Assembly: GCA_039180225.1 (NCBI GenBank)
Contig: JBCDDQ010000049.1
Location: 1-20,684, forward strand
DNA length: 20,684 nucleotides
From: JAAEUE01 sp039180225
GTDB lineage: Bacteria > Pseudomonadota > Alphaproteobacteria > Rhizobiales > CAJQND01
Reading direction: 5' to 3'
A program made the position numbers and the translations under genes. Of this stretch, positions 1 through 8,069 are shown piece by piece (the first letter of the stretch is position 1; each line of letters opens with the position of its first letter). The notes below the pieces were generated by a model. The model was not told where the DNA came from. It did not search any database and saw only the letters and a program-made list of their open reading frames with translations.

Positions 1-85
1 CGCGAACATATCACTGATCAGCCTGGTGCGTAGAACCAAATCTCACTCGTCGAACGGTTTAACTTCTGTTTGCGGAGCGCGCGCA

Positions 86-2545
86 ATGGCCAAGCAACTA
101 CCTGCCAATGCAGATGTCGCCATCATCGGCGGCGGTGTCATCGGCTGTTCAATTGCCTATCACCTGACCAAGATCGGCATCACCAATGTAGTCCTTCTTG
201 AGCGCAAGATGCTCACCAGCGGCACCACGTGGCACGCTGCGGGGCTGGTGGGCCAGCTGCGGGCGACCCGCAACATGACGGAGCTTGCCAAGTACACCTC
301 CGAACTGATGCTGGGTCTTGAGGAGGAAACGGGTCAAGCCACCGGCTTCAAGCAGAACGGTTCGATCTCCATCGCCAAGAACGATGCTCGCATGGAAGAG
401 TTCATGCGGGGTGCGTCCATGGCCAAGAATTTCGGCCTTGAGATCCACGTGCTCACGCCTGGCGAGATCAAAGAGCGGCTTCCTCATTTCAACGTGGAGG
501 ACAGTCCCGGCGGGTTGTGGCTACCCGGAGACGGCCAAACCAACCCGGCGGACGTGACGCAAGCCTACGCGGCCGGCGCGCGCCAGCGCGGCGCACAGAT
601 CTTTGAGAACACAAAGGTCACCCGCATCCTCACCGAAAACGGCAAGGCCGCCGGCGTTGAAACCGCAAACGGAACGGTGATGTCGGATAAGGTGGTGATC
701 GCCGGAGGCATGTGGTCCAGGGATATCGGCGCTGACATCGGCGTCCACATTCCGCTCCACGCCGCAGAGCACTTCTACATGGTGACCGAACCTATCGATG
801 AGTTGCCGCGCGATATGCCGGTTGTGCGCGTGCCGGATGAATATGCCTACTACAAGGAGGATGCGGGCAAGCTGTTGCTCGGCGCCTTTGAGCCCAACGC
901 GAAACCGTGGGGCATGGGCGGTATTGCCGAAGATCATGAGTTCGAGACGTTGCCGGAAGATATTGATCATTTCGAACCGGTGCTCGAGTTCGCCATGGCC
1001 CGCACCCCGCTTCTGGAAACGGCAGGGATCTCGCTGTTCTTCAATGGTCCGGAGAGTTTCACGCCCGATGATGCCTACTATCTCGGCGAGGCACCGGAAT
1101 GCAAAGACGTTTATGTGGCTTGCGGCTTCAACTCGATCGGCATCCAATCCTCTGGCGGCGCCGGCAAGGTCCTGTCTGAGTGGATCCGCGATGGCTACGC
1201 CCCCATTGATGTATGCGATGTGGACATCCGCCGCATCCACCCGTTCCAGACGAACAAGAACTACCTGCATGACCGCACCACCGAATCCCTCGGCCTGCTC
1301 TACCACATGCACTGGCCCTATTATCAGCACACCACGGGCCGCGGCGTGCGGCGTTCTGCCTTCCACAACCACTTCCTGGAACTGGGCGCGGTGATGGGCG
1401 ACACCATGGGGTGGGAACGGCCCAACTGGTTTGCCAGGGAAGGCATGGCGAAGGAATACGAGTACTCCTTCGGCCGCCAGAACTGGCACGACTGCTGCAC
1501 CGATGAATGCCATGCGGCCCGCGATGCGGTTGCTCTGTTCGATCAGGCGAGCTTTCCAAAGTTCCTGGTGAAGGGCAAAGATGCGTGCGCGGTGCTCAAC
1601 CGGATCTGCGCCAATAATATAGACCGCGAACCGGGCAAGATGATCTACACCCAATGGCTCAACGACCGGGGCGGCATTGAAGCGGATCTCACCGTCACCC
1701 GCCTGAGCGAGACAGAGTTCCTGGTGGTGACCGCCAGCGGCGGCCAGACGCGCGACTTTGCCTGGCTGCAGACGCATATTCCCGAAGATGCCCGCTGCAT
1801 CGCCACTGACATCACATCCGGGTTGCCGATGCTGGGCCTGATGGGGCCGAAATCCCGCGACCTTATGGCGGCGCTCACCGATGCGGATATGTCCAGCGAA
1901 GCCATGCCGTTCGCCACGTCCAAGGAGATCGACATCGGCTATGCGCGGGTGCGCGCCAGCCGCATCACCTATGTGGGCGAGCTCGGTTGGGAACTCTATA
2001 TCCCCTCAGAATTCGCCTCCCATGTGTTTGAAACCATCTGGGATGCAGGCCAGTCGTTTGGTCTGAAACCTGCCGGCATGCACGCCATGAATGCCTGTCG
2101 GATGGAAAAGGGATATCGCCACTGGGGCCATGATATTGCTGATGAAGACACGCCGATTGAGGCGGGCCTCGGCTTTGCTGTCCCCCGGGAAAAGGACGGC
2201 GGGTATATCGGCCAGGAGGCTATTGCTGCACAGCGGGCGCAGAATGTGCTGAAGAAGCGCATGGTTGCCATTTGCCTGAATGACGACAGCGTGGACGCTC
2301 CCATGATGTATCATGAGGAGCCGATCTACCGGGATGGCGTACTTGTGGGTTCCACCACGTCGGGCTCCTGGGGGCACCGGCTCGATAAATCTCTCTCGCT
2401 GGGCTATCTGCACTGCGAAGATGGGGTCACCAAGGACTATCTGGAAAGCGGGTCGTTTGAGATCGAGATTGCCTGGCAGCGCTATCCGGCCAAGGTGCAG
2501 TTTGCGCCTTTCTACGATCCCAAGTCCGAGCGCATCAAGGCGTAG
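86..2545 (+). CDS. Dimethylglycine/sarcosine dehydrogenase-like FAD protein with aminomethyltransferase (GCV_T) module
   Basis: This 819-residue protein probably removes an N-methyl group from dimethylglycine, sarcosine or a related methylated amine and passes the one-carbon unit to tetrahydrofolate. An N-terminal DAO-type FAD domain opens with GGGVIG at residues 15-20. The motif TWHAAGLVG follows; its His50 aligns with the histidine that carries covalent FAD in mammalian dimethylglycine dehydrogenase. A linker domain near residues 373-430 leads into a glycine-cleavage T-protein-like half, marked by YVGELGWELY at 629-638. Length is close to the mammalian enzymes (about 860-920 with transit peptides). 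I chose the ATG at 86 because GGAG lies 8 bases upstream and the fold begins at once; an in-frame start at 26 would add 20 unlikely residues. The exact substrate cannot be told. The first 85 bases hold no gene I can support, only a possible ten-codon tail of an upstream reading frame ending at 33. Confidence 0.9.
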   Translation: MAKQLPANADVAIIGGGVIGCSIAYHLTKIGITNVVLLERKMLTSGTTWHAAGLVGQLRATRNMTELAKYTSELMLGLEEETGQATGFKQNGSISIAKNDARMEEFMRGASMAKNFGLEIHVLTPGEIKERLPHFNVEDSPGGLWLPGDGQTNPADVTQAYAAGARQRGAQIFENTKVTRILTENGKAAGVETANGTVMSDKVVIAGGMWSRDIGADIGVHIPLHAAEHFYMVTEPIDELPRDMPVVRVPDEYAYYKEDAGKLLLGAFEPNAKPWGMGGIAEDHEFETLPEDIDHFEPVLEFAMARTPLLETAGISLFFNGPESFTPDDAYYLGEAPECKDVYVACGFNSIGIQSSGGAGKVLSEWIRDGYAPIDVCDVDIRRIHPFQTNKNYLHDRTTESLGLLYHMHWPYYQHTTGRGVRRSAFHNHFLELGAVMGDTMGWERPNWFAREGMAKEYEYSFGRQNWHDCCTDECHAARDAVALFDQASFPKFLVKGKDACAVLNRICANNIDREPGKMIYTQWLNDRGGIEADLTVTRLSETEFLVVTASGGQTRDFAWLQTHIPEDARCIATDITSGLPMLGLMGPKSRDLMAALTDADMSSEAMPFATSKEIDIGYARVRASRITYVGELGWELYIPSEFASHVFETIWDAGQSFGLKPAGMHAMNACRMEKGYRHWGHDIADEDTPIEAGLGFAVPREKDGGYIGQEAIAAQRAQNVLKKRMVAICLNDDSVDAPMMYHEEPIYRDGVLVGSTTSGSWGHRLDKSLSLGYLHCEDGVTKDYLESGSFEIEIAWQRYPAKVQFAPFYDPKSERIKA

Positions 2546-2552
2546 CTGTCAG

Positions 2553-3002
2553 ATGGAGATCCGGCCGGCCACGCCTCAGGACATCCGTCAGGTGAAGGCG
2601 TGTGCTGAGGCGGCCTACGAAGTATACGTTGCGGCCATTGGCAAGAAGCCGGCGCCCATGGTGGCTGACTTTGCCGCCGCGCAAACGGCAGGCCAGCTCC
2701 ATGTGGCGGAGGCCAGCGGCGAGGTGGCCGGGTTCGTGGTGTTCTATGACCGCTCCGATCACGTGCACTTAGAGAACGTCGCTGTCTCGCCCGGTCATCA
2801 AGGCAAGGGCATTGGCCGCGCGCTCGTCGACTTCGTCGAACGGGACGCCCGTGCTCGCGGCATTGCCACCATTGAGCTTTACACCAACGTGAAAATGTCC
2901 GGAAACCTCACCCTTTATCCGGCCCTCGGCTACACGGAAGTCGGCCGGTGGAACGAGGATGGGTTTGACCGCGTCTTCTTTCGAAAGCTCCTCAAGCCTT
3001 GA
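2553..3002 (+). CDS. GNAT-family N-acetyltransferase
   Basis: A single-domain GNAT acetyltransferase of 149 residues, expected to move an acetyl group from acetyl-CoA to an amine on a small molecule or protein. The acetyl-CoA pyrophosphate loop is clear: VAVSPGHQGKGIG with the Q-G-K-G-I-G core at residues 83-88, followed by the usual helix. The C-terminal LYPALGY resembles the conserved FYxxLGF segment. The open frame extends far upstream inside the preceding gene, but the real start is the ATG at 2553, where the family fold begins (MEIRPATPQDI). It follows the flavoenzyme stop after 7 bases, so the two are probably co-transcribed and may be translationally coupled. The substrate is unknown; the family is too broad to infer it from sequence. 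Confidence 0.85.
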   Translation: MEIRPATPQDIRQVKACAEAAYEVYVAAIGKKPAPMVADFAAAQTAGQLHVAEASGEVAGFVVFYDRSDHVHLENVAVSPGHQGKGIGRALVDFVERDARARGIATIELYTNVKMSGNLTLYPALGYTEVGRWNEDGFDRVFFRKLLKP

Positions 3003-3011
3003 TGGGAGACG

Positions 3012-3068
3012 CCCGCACCGCGCAATGGTGTGGAAAGTCTCTCAACCATTATGGCCAAACGGTGCGGG
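3012..3068. repeat. Long imperfect palindrome in convergent intergenic gap
   Basis: CCCGCACCG at 3012-3020 is the exact reverse complement of CGGTGCGGG at 3060-3068. Inside it AATGGT (3024-3029) pairs with ACCATT (3045-3050). Together they make a two-part stem-loop just after the acetyltransferase stop. It could act as a transcript 3' end for the upstream operon, although no clear T-run follows. Confidence 0.6.
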
Positions 3069-3081
3069 GTTAAAGGCGACG

Positions 3082-3128
3082 TCCTTGCCTTGAATGAGGA
3101 GGTCCCCGCTTTCGCGGGGACGCAAGGA
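3082..3128. repeat. REP-like palindromic repeat with GTCCCCGC hairpin
   Basis: GTCCCCGC (3102-3109), loop TTTC, GCGGGGAC (3114-3121) is a perfect 8-bp hairpin. An outer pair, TCCTTGC (3082-3088) with GCAAGGA (3122-3128), encloses it together with a 13-base unpaired stretch. Elements with this hairpin core are common dispersed repeats between alphaproteobacterial genes. Lying between two gene ends that face each other, it probably also serves as a two-way transcription end or mRNA-stabilising structure. No second copy was seen in this window. Confidence 0.75.
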
Positions 3129-3137
3129 TTGTCTCTG

Positions 3138-5216
3138 TTAGTTGCTGAACACCTCGTTGCCCTGATCATCAAACGCCACTTCATCCTTGCTCTTTGACAA
3201 GAGCGGCGTGATGCGCCGGATGGCAACGCGCCGGTTGGCCTGTTCGGACGCTGAGGTGTTGACCTTCAAATACCGTTCGCCATAACCCTGAGTCACCAGA
3301 TTTTCCGGTGGCACACCGAAATAGCTGGTGAGGATGTCCGCCACAGCAGAGGCCCGGCGGTCCGACAGCTCCAGATTTGACACGTCGCTGCCAACCGCGT
3401 CTGTATGCCCCTCAATCAGATAGACCTCGCCCGGGTTGTCCTTGATGGCCTGTTCAATGGCAACACCAATGGTCTCAAGCTTGTCCACCTGGGAAAGCGG
3501 AATCTCCGCCGACCCTGAGGCAAAAGTAATGGCATCCAAGTCAATCCGCGGCATGTAATCGCGCAACCGCGCATTCACCAAGACCTGGTTGAGCGTATAG
3601 GTGCGATCGAGTTCATCCACAGGCGCTGAGGTTGCTGCGTTGTAGATGGCGTCCACCGGCGCGTAAGACGGCTCAACAACATAGCGTTCGCGAGGGATTT
3701 GGACGCGCGCCGGCTCCACATCCACGTAAAGATCGCTATCATTCCACCAGCTGGGCTGGTTGTTGAAATAGAAAACCCGGCGCTGATCGGGATACACACG
3801 GTAGCGGCGCACCACAAACCCGGCGCTGTCGCGGATCGTCACAACCCGGCTGCCGTCCGGCCGGCGCACAACGGTGCGGGTCCAGCCATTGCCGACGGGC
3901 TCCACATAAAAGTCGCGGGCGCGCCAGCCAAAGCGGCGGTCGTCATTGTGATGAATGAACATGGCCGTGGCCGCAGCCCCGACGGCCGCTCCGGCCAGAG
4001 CGGCAAAAATCACCCGATCGTCCTTGCGTCTCAGAACCTTGGATCGGCGGTGGAAACCGAAGTCCTGGCGCCGGGCGCGCCGCTCACGGCGGACTTGACG
4101 CTGCTCCCAGGCGCGCTGGCGTTCCAATCTGCGCTGCCGGCGCTCACGCCGTTCGACCCGGCGGTTGTCATTTTGCAATTGCTGGCGCAGCTCGTTTCGG
4201 CGACGCTGCAAGCGTTCGGTTTGCGCCCTGTTGCGCCGGGCTTCGCGCTGGAGGCGCTTGCGCCGGCGTTCCTCAGCCCTTTGGATGCGCTGTTCCTGAC
4301 GTTCCAGTTTTCGGCGTTCCCGGGCTTCAAGCCGGTTGCGGCGACGCTGGCGCTGTTCACGCTGCTGGGCGCGCTCACGTACCTGTTGCAGGCGATTGTT
4401 CTGTTGTTGTTGATCTGCGGCCTCTTGGGCTTTGCGTTCCTCACGCCGGCGCTTGCGGTCTGCGGCTTTCTGTTCGCGCTCTTCTTGCTTGGCGCGTTGG
4501 CGTTCTTCACGCCGTCGCTGGCGCTCGTCGGCCTCCTGGCGGCGCTGCTCCTGGGCCGCGCGTTCTTGCTGCTCTTGGCGCTCCTGGGCGCGCTTGCGCT
4601 CCTGGCGTTTGCGCTTGCGCTCCTCTGCCTGCTGACGGCGCTGCTCCTGGGCGGCCCGTTCCTCCTGTTTTTGGCGTTGTTGGGCGCGCTTGCGCTCCTG
4701 GCGCTGGCGTTTGCGCTCTTCCGCCTGCTGACGGCGCTGCTCCTGGGCGGCCCGTTCCTGTTGCTTTTGACGTTGTTGGGCGCGCTTGCGCTCCTGGCGC
4801 TGGCGCTTACGCTCTTCTGCCTGCTGGCGACGCTGCTCCTGGGCCGCACGCTCCTGCTGCTTTTTGCGCTGCTGGGCGCGCTTGCGCTCCTGGCGCTGGC
4901 GTTTGCGCTCTTCCGCCTGCTGGCGGCGTTGTTGCTGCGCTGCCCGTTCCTGCTGCTGCTGTTGTTGCTTGGCGCGCTGCCGCTCTTCGCGTTTGCGCTT
5001 GCGCTCAGCTCTCCTGCGATCGCGCTCGGCTCTCTTGCGGGCGCGTTCTTCAGCCTTGCTCTCCGGCGTTGCGGCCTGGGCCACAATAAACAAGCCGCCA
5101 TCTGTTTTCTCAAAGGCGAGCGCAGATCCCGTGTTCTCATACTGCGCCGCCAAGCACAGGCAAAACACAACGAAAAGATTTGCGGAAATCCTTTTGAGGC
5201 GATTAATCATCATCAT
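3138..5216 (-). CDS. OmpA-family peptidoglycan-binding protein with long Arg/Gln/Glu-rich repeat region
   Basis: An exported envelope protein of about 692 residues. It has an N-terminal hydrophobic export segment (LFVVFCLCLAA), then a charged region of over 300 residues almost wholly R, Q, E, K and A, including 32-residue tandem repeats. A glycine-zipper-like hydrophobic stretch follows (VIFAALAGAAVGAAATAMF), then a Trp/Tyr/Arg-rich region, and last an OmpA C-terminal domain. That domain shows EGHTDAVGSD and LSDRRASAV, including the Asp and Arg that bind diaminopimelate in the family, so it should anchor to peptidoglycan. A GTG at 5225 is in frame, but the ATG cluster at 5216-5208 is more likely to be the start; the ribosome site is weak. 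The gene is divergent from ddl across 175 bases. The function of the charged region is unknown to me. Its codon use creates long false open frames on the other strand. Confidence 0.88.
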   Translation of the reverse strand: MMMINRLKRISANLFVVFCLCLAAQYENTGSALAFEKTDGGLFIVAQAATPESKAEERARKRAERDRRRAERKRKREERQRAKQQQQQQERAAQQQRRQQAEERKRQRQERKRAQQRKKQQERAAQEQRRQQAEERKRQRQERKRAQQRQKQQERAAQEQRRQQAEERKRQRQERKRAQQRQKQEERAAQEQRRQQAEERKRKRQERKRAQERQEQQERAAQEQRRQEADERQRRREERQRAKQEEREQKAADRKRRREERKAQEAADQQQQNNRLQQVRERAQQREQRQRRRNRLEARERRKLERQEQRIQRAEERRRKRLQREARRNRAQTERLQRRRNELRQQLQNDNRRVERRERRQRRLERQRAWEQRQVRRERRARRQDFGFHRRSKVLRRKDDRVIFAALAGAAVGAAATAMFIHHNDDRRFGWRARDFYVEPVGNGWTRTVVRRPDGSRVVTIRDSAGFVVRRYRVYPDQRRVFYFNNQPSWWNDSDLYVDVEPARVQIPRERYVVEPSYAPVDAIYNAATSAPVDELDRTYTLNQVLVNARLRDYMPRIDLDAITFASGSAEIPLSQVDKLETIGVAIEQAIKDNPGEVYLIEGHTDAVGSDVSNLELSDRRASAVADILTSYFGVPPENLVTQGYGERYLKVNTSASEQANRRVAIRRITPLLSKSKDEVAFDDQGNEVFSN
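4476..4949 (-). repeat. 96-bp in-frame tandem repeats (32-residue unit)
   Basis: Inside the OmpA-family gene, four 32-residue units follow one another without gaps at 4566-4949. Each begins ERAAQ and runs through EERKRQRQERKRAQ. A fifth, more diverged unit continues to about 4476. The units differ at only a few residues, for example QQQ/QEQ near the start and KKQQ/QKQQ/QKQE/QEQQ at the end, so the array probably grew by recent duplication. Copy number may vary between strains. Confidence 0.85.
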
Positions 5217-5391
5217 GAGTCTCACTATGTTATTGAATCGCTTCTGAACTTCGACGGCAATGCGATCTTTGGGGCCATAACATGATGGTCACAATATGAC
5301 ACCTACGATCCGAAGAGTTCCCTAACAATGCCCAAAATTCGGCATATGCGGGCCCCCACGAATCTCCTACCAATAATGATATAGACCCCCT

Positions 5392-6486
5392 ATGAGCACC
5401 AAGAAAATCAAAGTCGGCATCCTGTTTGGCGGCAAATCTGCCGAGCATGAAGTCTCACTACAGTCCGCCAAGAACGTGGCCGAGGCCATCGACAAGGACA
5501 AGTATGAGGTGTCGTTGATCGGCATTGATAAGTCGGGCCAATGGCTGCTGCCCAAGCAGTCGCAATATCTGCTCAACGCCTCAGACCCCAAGCGGATCCA
5601 GCTGAACCACGAGGAGCGCGAAAGTGTTGCACTGGTGCCGGAGAGCGGCGGCGCGCTCAGCGACTTGACCAGCGGCGGCACCCACTCTTCCATTGGCGTT
5701 GTGTTTCCTATTCTCCACGGACCTTTCGGCGAAGATGGTACGGTTCAGGGCCTGTTAAAGCTTGCAGGTGTGCCCTTCGTCGGTGCTGGCGTCCTGGGAT
5801 CCAGCGTGGGCATGGACAAAGACGTGATGAAGCGGCTGTTGCGCGATGCGGGCCTGCCGATCGGCAATTTTGTAGTGCTGCGGCGCAACGACCTTTTGGA
5901 CTTTAAGGCGGTGGCGGAGGAAATCGGCCTGCCTTGCTTCATAAAGCCGGCCAATCTCGGCTCTTCTGTCGGCGTCCATAAGGTCACCGATCAAACCTCT
6001 TTCGAAGCAGCTTGCGCCGATGCTTTCAGCTTTGACAACAAGATCCTGGTGGAAGAGTTCATCGACGGGCGCGAACTGGAATGCGCTGTGTTGGGCAACG
6101 AAAATCCGGAAGCCTCCGTGGTAGGCGAGATTGTGCCGAGCCACGAGTTTTACTCCTACGACGCCAAATACATTGACGATCAAGGCGCTGCCTTGGTCAT
6201 CCCGGCTAACGTGCCCGATACGGTGAGCGAACAGATCCGCGCGCTCGCCATCCAGACGTTCCAAACCTTGGAGTGCGAAGGCCTCGGCCGGGTGGACTGC
6301 TTCTTGAAAAACGACGGAACCGTGTTGGTGAACGAGATCAACACCATTCCCGGCTTTACCAAGATCAGCATGTACCCGCAGCTCTGGGAGGCCAGCGGTC
6401 TGCCTTATGCGGATCTGATCAACCGGCTGATCGAGCTGGCGATCGAACGCTTTGAACGCGAGGAAACCCTCAAAACATCCGTTTAG
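5392..6486 (+). CDS. ddl: D-alanine--D-alanine ligase
   Basis: An ATP-grasp enzyme of 364 residues that joins two D-alanines for the peptidoglycan stem peptide in the cytoplasm. Diagnostic pieces are in order: GGKSAEHEVS at residues 13-22, the glycine-rich ATP loop LGSSVGVHK, the lid segment YSYDAKY at 254-260, GRVDCF, and the metal-binding NEINTIPGFT near 314-323. The tyrosine-bearing lid argues for D-Ala-D-Ala rather than the D-Ala-D-Lac (VanA) type. Length and order match the DdlA-like form found outside the division/cell-wall cluster, and no mur or fts genes are next to it. The ATG at 5392 fits the family N-terminus, but the bases before it (ccccct) show no Shine-Dalgarno. A hairpin follows the stop. 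Confidence 0.95.
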   Translation: MSTKKIKVGILFGGKSAEHEVSLQSAKNVAEAIDKDKYEVSLIGIDKSGQWLLPKQSQYLLNASDPKRIQLNHEERESVALVPESGGALSDLTSGGTHSSIGVVFPILHGPFGEDGTVQGLLKLAGVPFVGAGVLGSSVGMDKDVMKRLLRDAGLPIGNFVVLRRNDLLDFKAVAEEIGLPCFIKPANLGSSVGVHKVTDQTSFEAACADAFSFDNKILVEEFIDGRELECAVLGNENPEASVVGEIVPSHEFYSYDAKYIDDQGAALVIPANVPDTVSEQIRALAIQTFQTLECEGLGRVDCFLKNDGTVLVNEINTIPGFTKISMYPQLWEASGLPYADLINRLIELAIERFEREETLKTSV

Positions 6487-6502
6487 CCTGCCCCCTTGCG
6501 CG

Positions 6503-6519
6503 GCCCCGGATTACGGGGC
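6503..6519 (+). terminator. Stem-loop after ddl, probable terminator
   Basis: GCCCCG, loop GATTA, CGGGGC forms a perfect 6-bp GC stem 17 bases after the ddl stop. It is followed by ATTCTCCCCTT, a pyrimidine-rich but weak T tract. It lies between ddl and the next gene on the same strand, which has its own strong ribosome site. Confidence 0.5.
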
Positions 6520-6586
6520 ATTCTCCCCTTAGCCACTCCGACCAATCAGAATGCGATATCGCGCGTCAGTTAGGAGAGGTGAAGCG

Positions 6587-6928
6587 ATGAAGTTCCTTAC
6601 ATTTTCAGCAGCAGCGGCCCTGGCGGGCCTCGTAATGACGGCTCTGCCCTCCCAGGCTCTGCCCCCGGTAGGCCTTTCTGAGACAGCGCCGGCCGCGCAC
6701 CACGCCATCCATTACCGGCCCTACAAGAAGCTGCGCCCCTGGACCGAGCAAGTGGAAGACCGGTATTGCCGGCGCCGGTCCGAACGCATCTGCCATAAGG
6801 TCTATCCGCAGCGCGAACGCGAGAGCCACACCCATTACCTTCAGCGGAACTATTGCGCCTCACTGCTCTACGATGAGTGCACCCTGTCCCGCCAAATTGG
6901 CAGCTTGGGAAGCTACTCGAGGCACTAG
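6587..6928 (+). CDS. Small secreted protein with four cysteines, unknown function
   Basis: A protein of 113 residues with a clear signal peptide (MKFLTFSAAAALAGLVM..., likely cut after PSQA). The mature part is small and basic, with a YRPYKKLRPW segment and two cysteine pairs, YCRRRSERIC and YCASLLYDEC. These suggest two disulfides after export to the periplasm or outside. The start at 6587 is preceded by AGGAGAGGTG at good spacing; an in-frame ATG at 6551 would add 12 residues ahead of the signal peptide and is less likely. I do not recognise the family. Its TAG stop overlaps the stop codon of the converging aminotransferase gene within CTAG at 6925-6928. Confidence 0.75.
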   Translation: MKFLTFSAAAALAGLVMTALPSQALPPVGLSETAPAAHHAIHYRPYKKLRPWTEQVEDRYCRRRSERICHKVYPQRERESHTHYLQRNYCASLLYDECTLSRQIGSLGSYSRH

Positions 6929-8019
6929 AGCAACGCGCTCATCCGGTCCATGGCCTGCGCGAAGCCCTCGGGCTCAGCGCCAAGTCTGATCCGGAAAAAG
7001 CCCGGGCAGTCAAACGCTTCTCCAGGGAGCACCAGAACGCCGGCTTCCGTGTAAAGCCGCTGGCCAAACGCGCGCGAGCAGGCGCCGTCGGCCAGATAGG
7101 GGAAGGCCACGCTGCCGCCTTTCGGCTCCACCCATGCAATCTTGCCAGGGTGATGGGCCATAACCTCTTGTAGGCATTGTTTGTTGCGACCAATGGCGGT
7201 TCGGTTCGCCTGCAGCAGATCTCCCCCACCCCGCATCAGCTCCAAGCAAATACGGTCGCTCATCTTGGAGATGGCATGCGTGGTGAGCATCTTGACGGCG
7301 TCCATCTTCTCTACCAGCGCCTCATCGGCGACCACCCATCCAACTCTCAACCCCACCGCGCCATAGCACTTGCCAGCGGACCCCACGCTCAAAATACGCG
7401 GCGTCTTACAGGCCAGAGACTCAAACCGGGTAAGGCTCTCGTCATGCGGCAGCAGGCGGTACTGCTCATCCAGCATGAGGTCGCAATCAAGCGTCTCCAG
7501 CGCTCCGGCAAGACTGAGGATCTCCTGCGTCTCAAACACCGTGCCCATGGGATTGTTGGGCGTGGTGAGCACGACGCACCGGGTGCGCGCATCCACGCAC
7601 TCTACAATTTGATCTACGGGCAACCGGTAGCCCGCCCCATAGTCGAGAGCAATCTGGCGGACTTCATAGCCCAGCGCAGCAGGCACATCGTAGAGCGAGT
7701 GAAAAGCCGGGGCGAGCACCACCACATTGCAGCCCTCTTCGCGCCGCGCCAGGAAATAGGCAAGGATCGCTTCGCTCGCCCCTGCCGTGATCAGGACGTT
7801 GCCTGGGCTGGCATGCTCATAAAGGTGTGCGGCCTCGGTGCGCAACTCATCGGAACCACGGGTGGGGTTGTGATCGAAGTCGATCTCGCCCAACACATCC
7901 GCCAAGCGATCCGATGGGATGATCTGTGACAGGCGCCGGTTGGCCACACCGCTTTCGCCCAGATTGATTTCAGCATCCGCGCGCGCGTCCAGCCACTCAT
8001 CAAGGAAGCTCTTGATCAT
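6925..8019 (-). CDS. Class I/II PLP-dependent aminotransferase
   Basis: A fold-type I PLP enzyme of 364 residues. The cofactor lysine is K217 in SVGSAGKCYG, followed by the usual GLRVGW. TTPNNPMG at 153-160 and LDEQY at 183-187 hold the conserved Asn, Asp and Tyr that contact PLP, and a late FFRIRLG probably supplies the substrate-carboxylate arginine. The N-terminus is short, beginning close to the substrate-cap region. The ATG at 8019 is chosen because a purine-rich site (GGAGAAGGGG) precedes it; upstream starts would run into the desaturase gene. It lies 50 bases behind the desaturase and is probably co-transcribed with it. The amino donor and product are unknown. The closest classes I can think of are histidinol-phosphate-type aminotransferases and capreomycidine synthase-like enzymes, but I cannot choose between them. 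Confidence 0.85.
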   Translation of the reverse strand: MIKSFLDEWLDARADAEINLGESGVANRRLSQIIPSDRLADVLGEIDFDHNPTRGSDELRTEAAHLYEHASPGNVLITAGASEAILAYFLARREEGCNVVVLAPAFHSLYDVPAALGYEVRQIALDYGAGYRLPVDQIVECVDARTRCVVLTTPNNPMGTVFETQEILSLAGALETLDCDLMLDEQYRLLPHDESLTRFESLACKTPRILSVGSAGKCYGAVGLRVGWVVADEALVEKMDAVKMLTTHAISKMSDRICLELMRGGGDLLQANRTAIGRNKQCLQEVMAHHPGKIAWVEPKGGSVAFPYLADGACSRAFGQRLYTEAGVLVLPGEAFDCPGFFRIRLGAEPEGFAQAMDRMSALL

Positions 8020-8069
8020 GGACAACCCCTTCTCCACCCTCCCACAGTCGGCAGCGGGAGGGCCGCCTG

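Noticed and set aside
521..1777. A 418-codon minus-strand frame inside the dehydrogenase gene
   Set aside because: It lies antisense to a well-recognised flavoenzyme, shows no domain, and is a GC-rich shadow frame.
4476..4949. The regular 96-bp repeats considered as a CRISPR array
   Set aside because: The units are contiguous, in frame, lack unique spacers and encode a protein repeat; no cas genes are nearby.
3699..5285. A 528-codon open frame on the plus strand opposite the OmpA-type gene
   Set aside because: Its Leu/Ala-only composition is what the reverse complement of Arg/Gln/Glu/Ala codons (CGC, CAG, GAG, GCG) must give. The opposite strand has a signal peptide and a real OmpA domain.
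7177..7929. A 250-codon plus-strand frame opposite the aminotransferase
   Set aside because: No motif is visible, while the minus strand has every PLP-binding residue in place.
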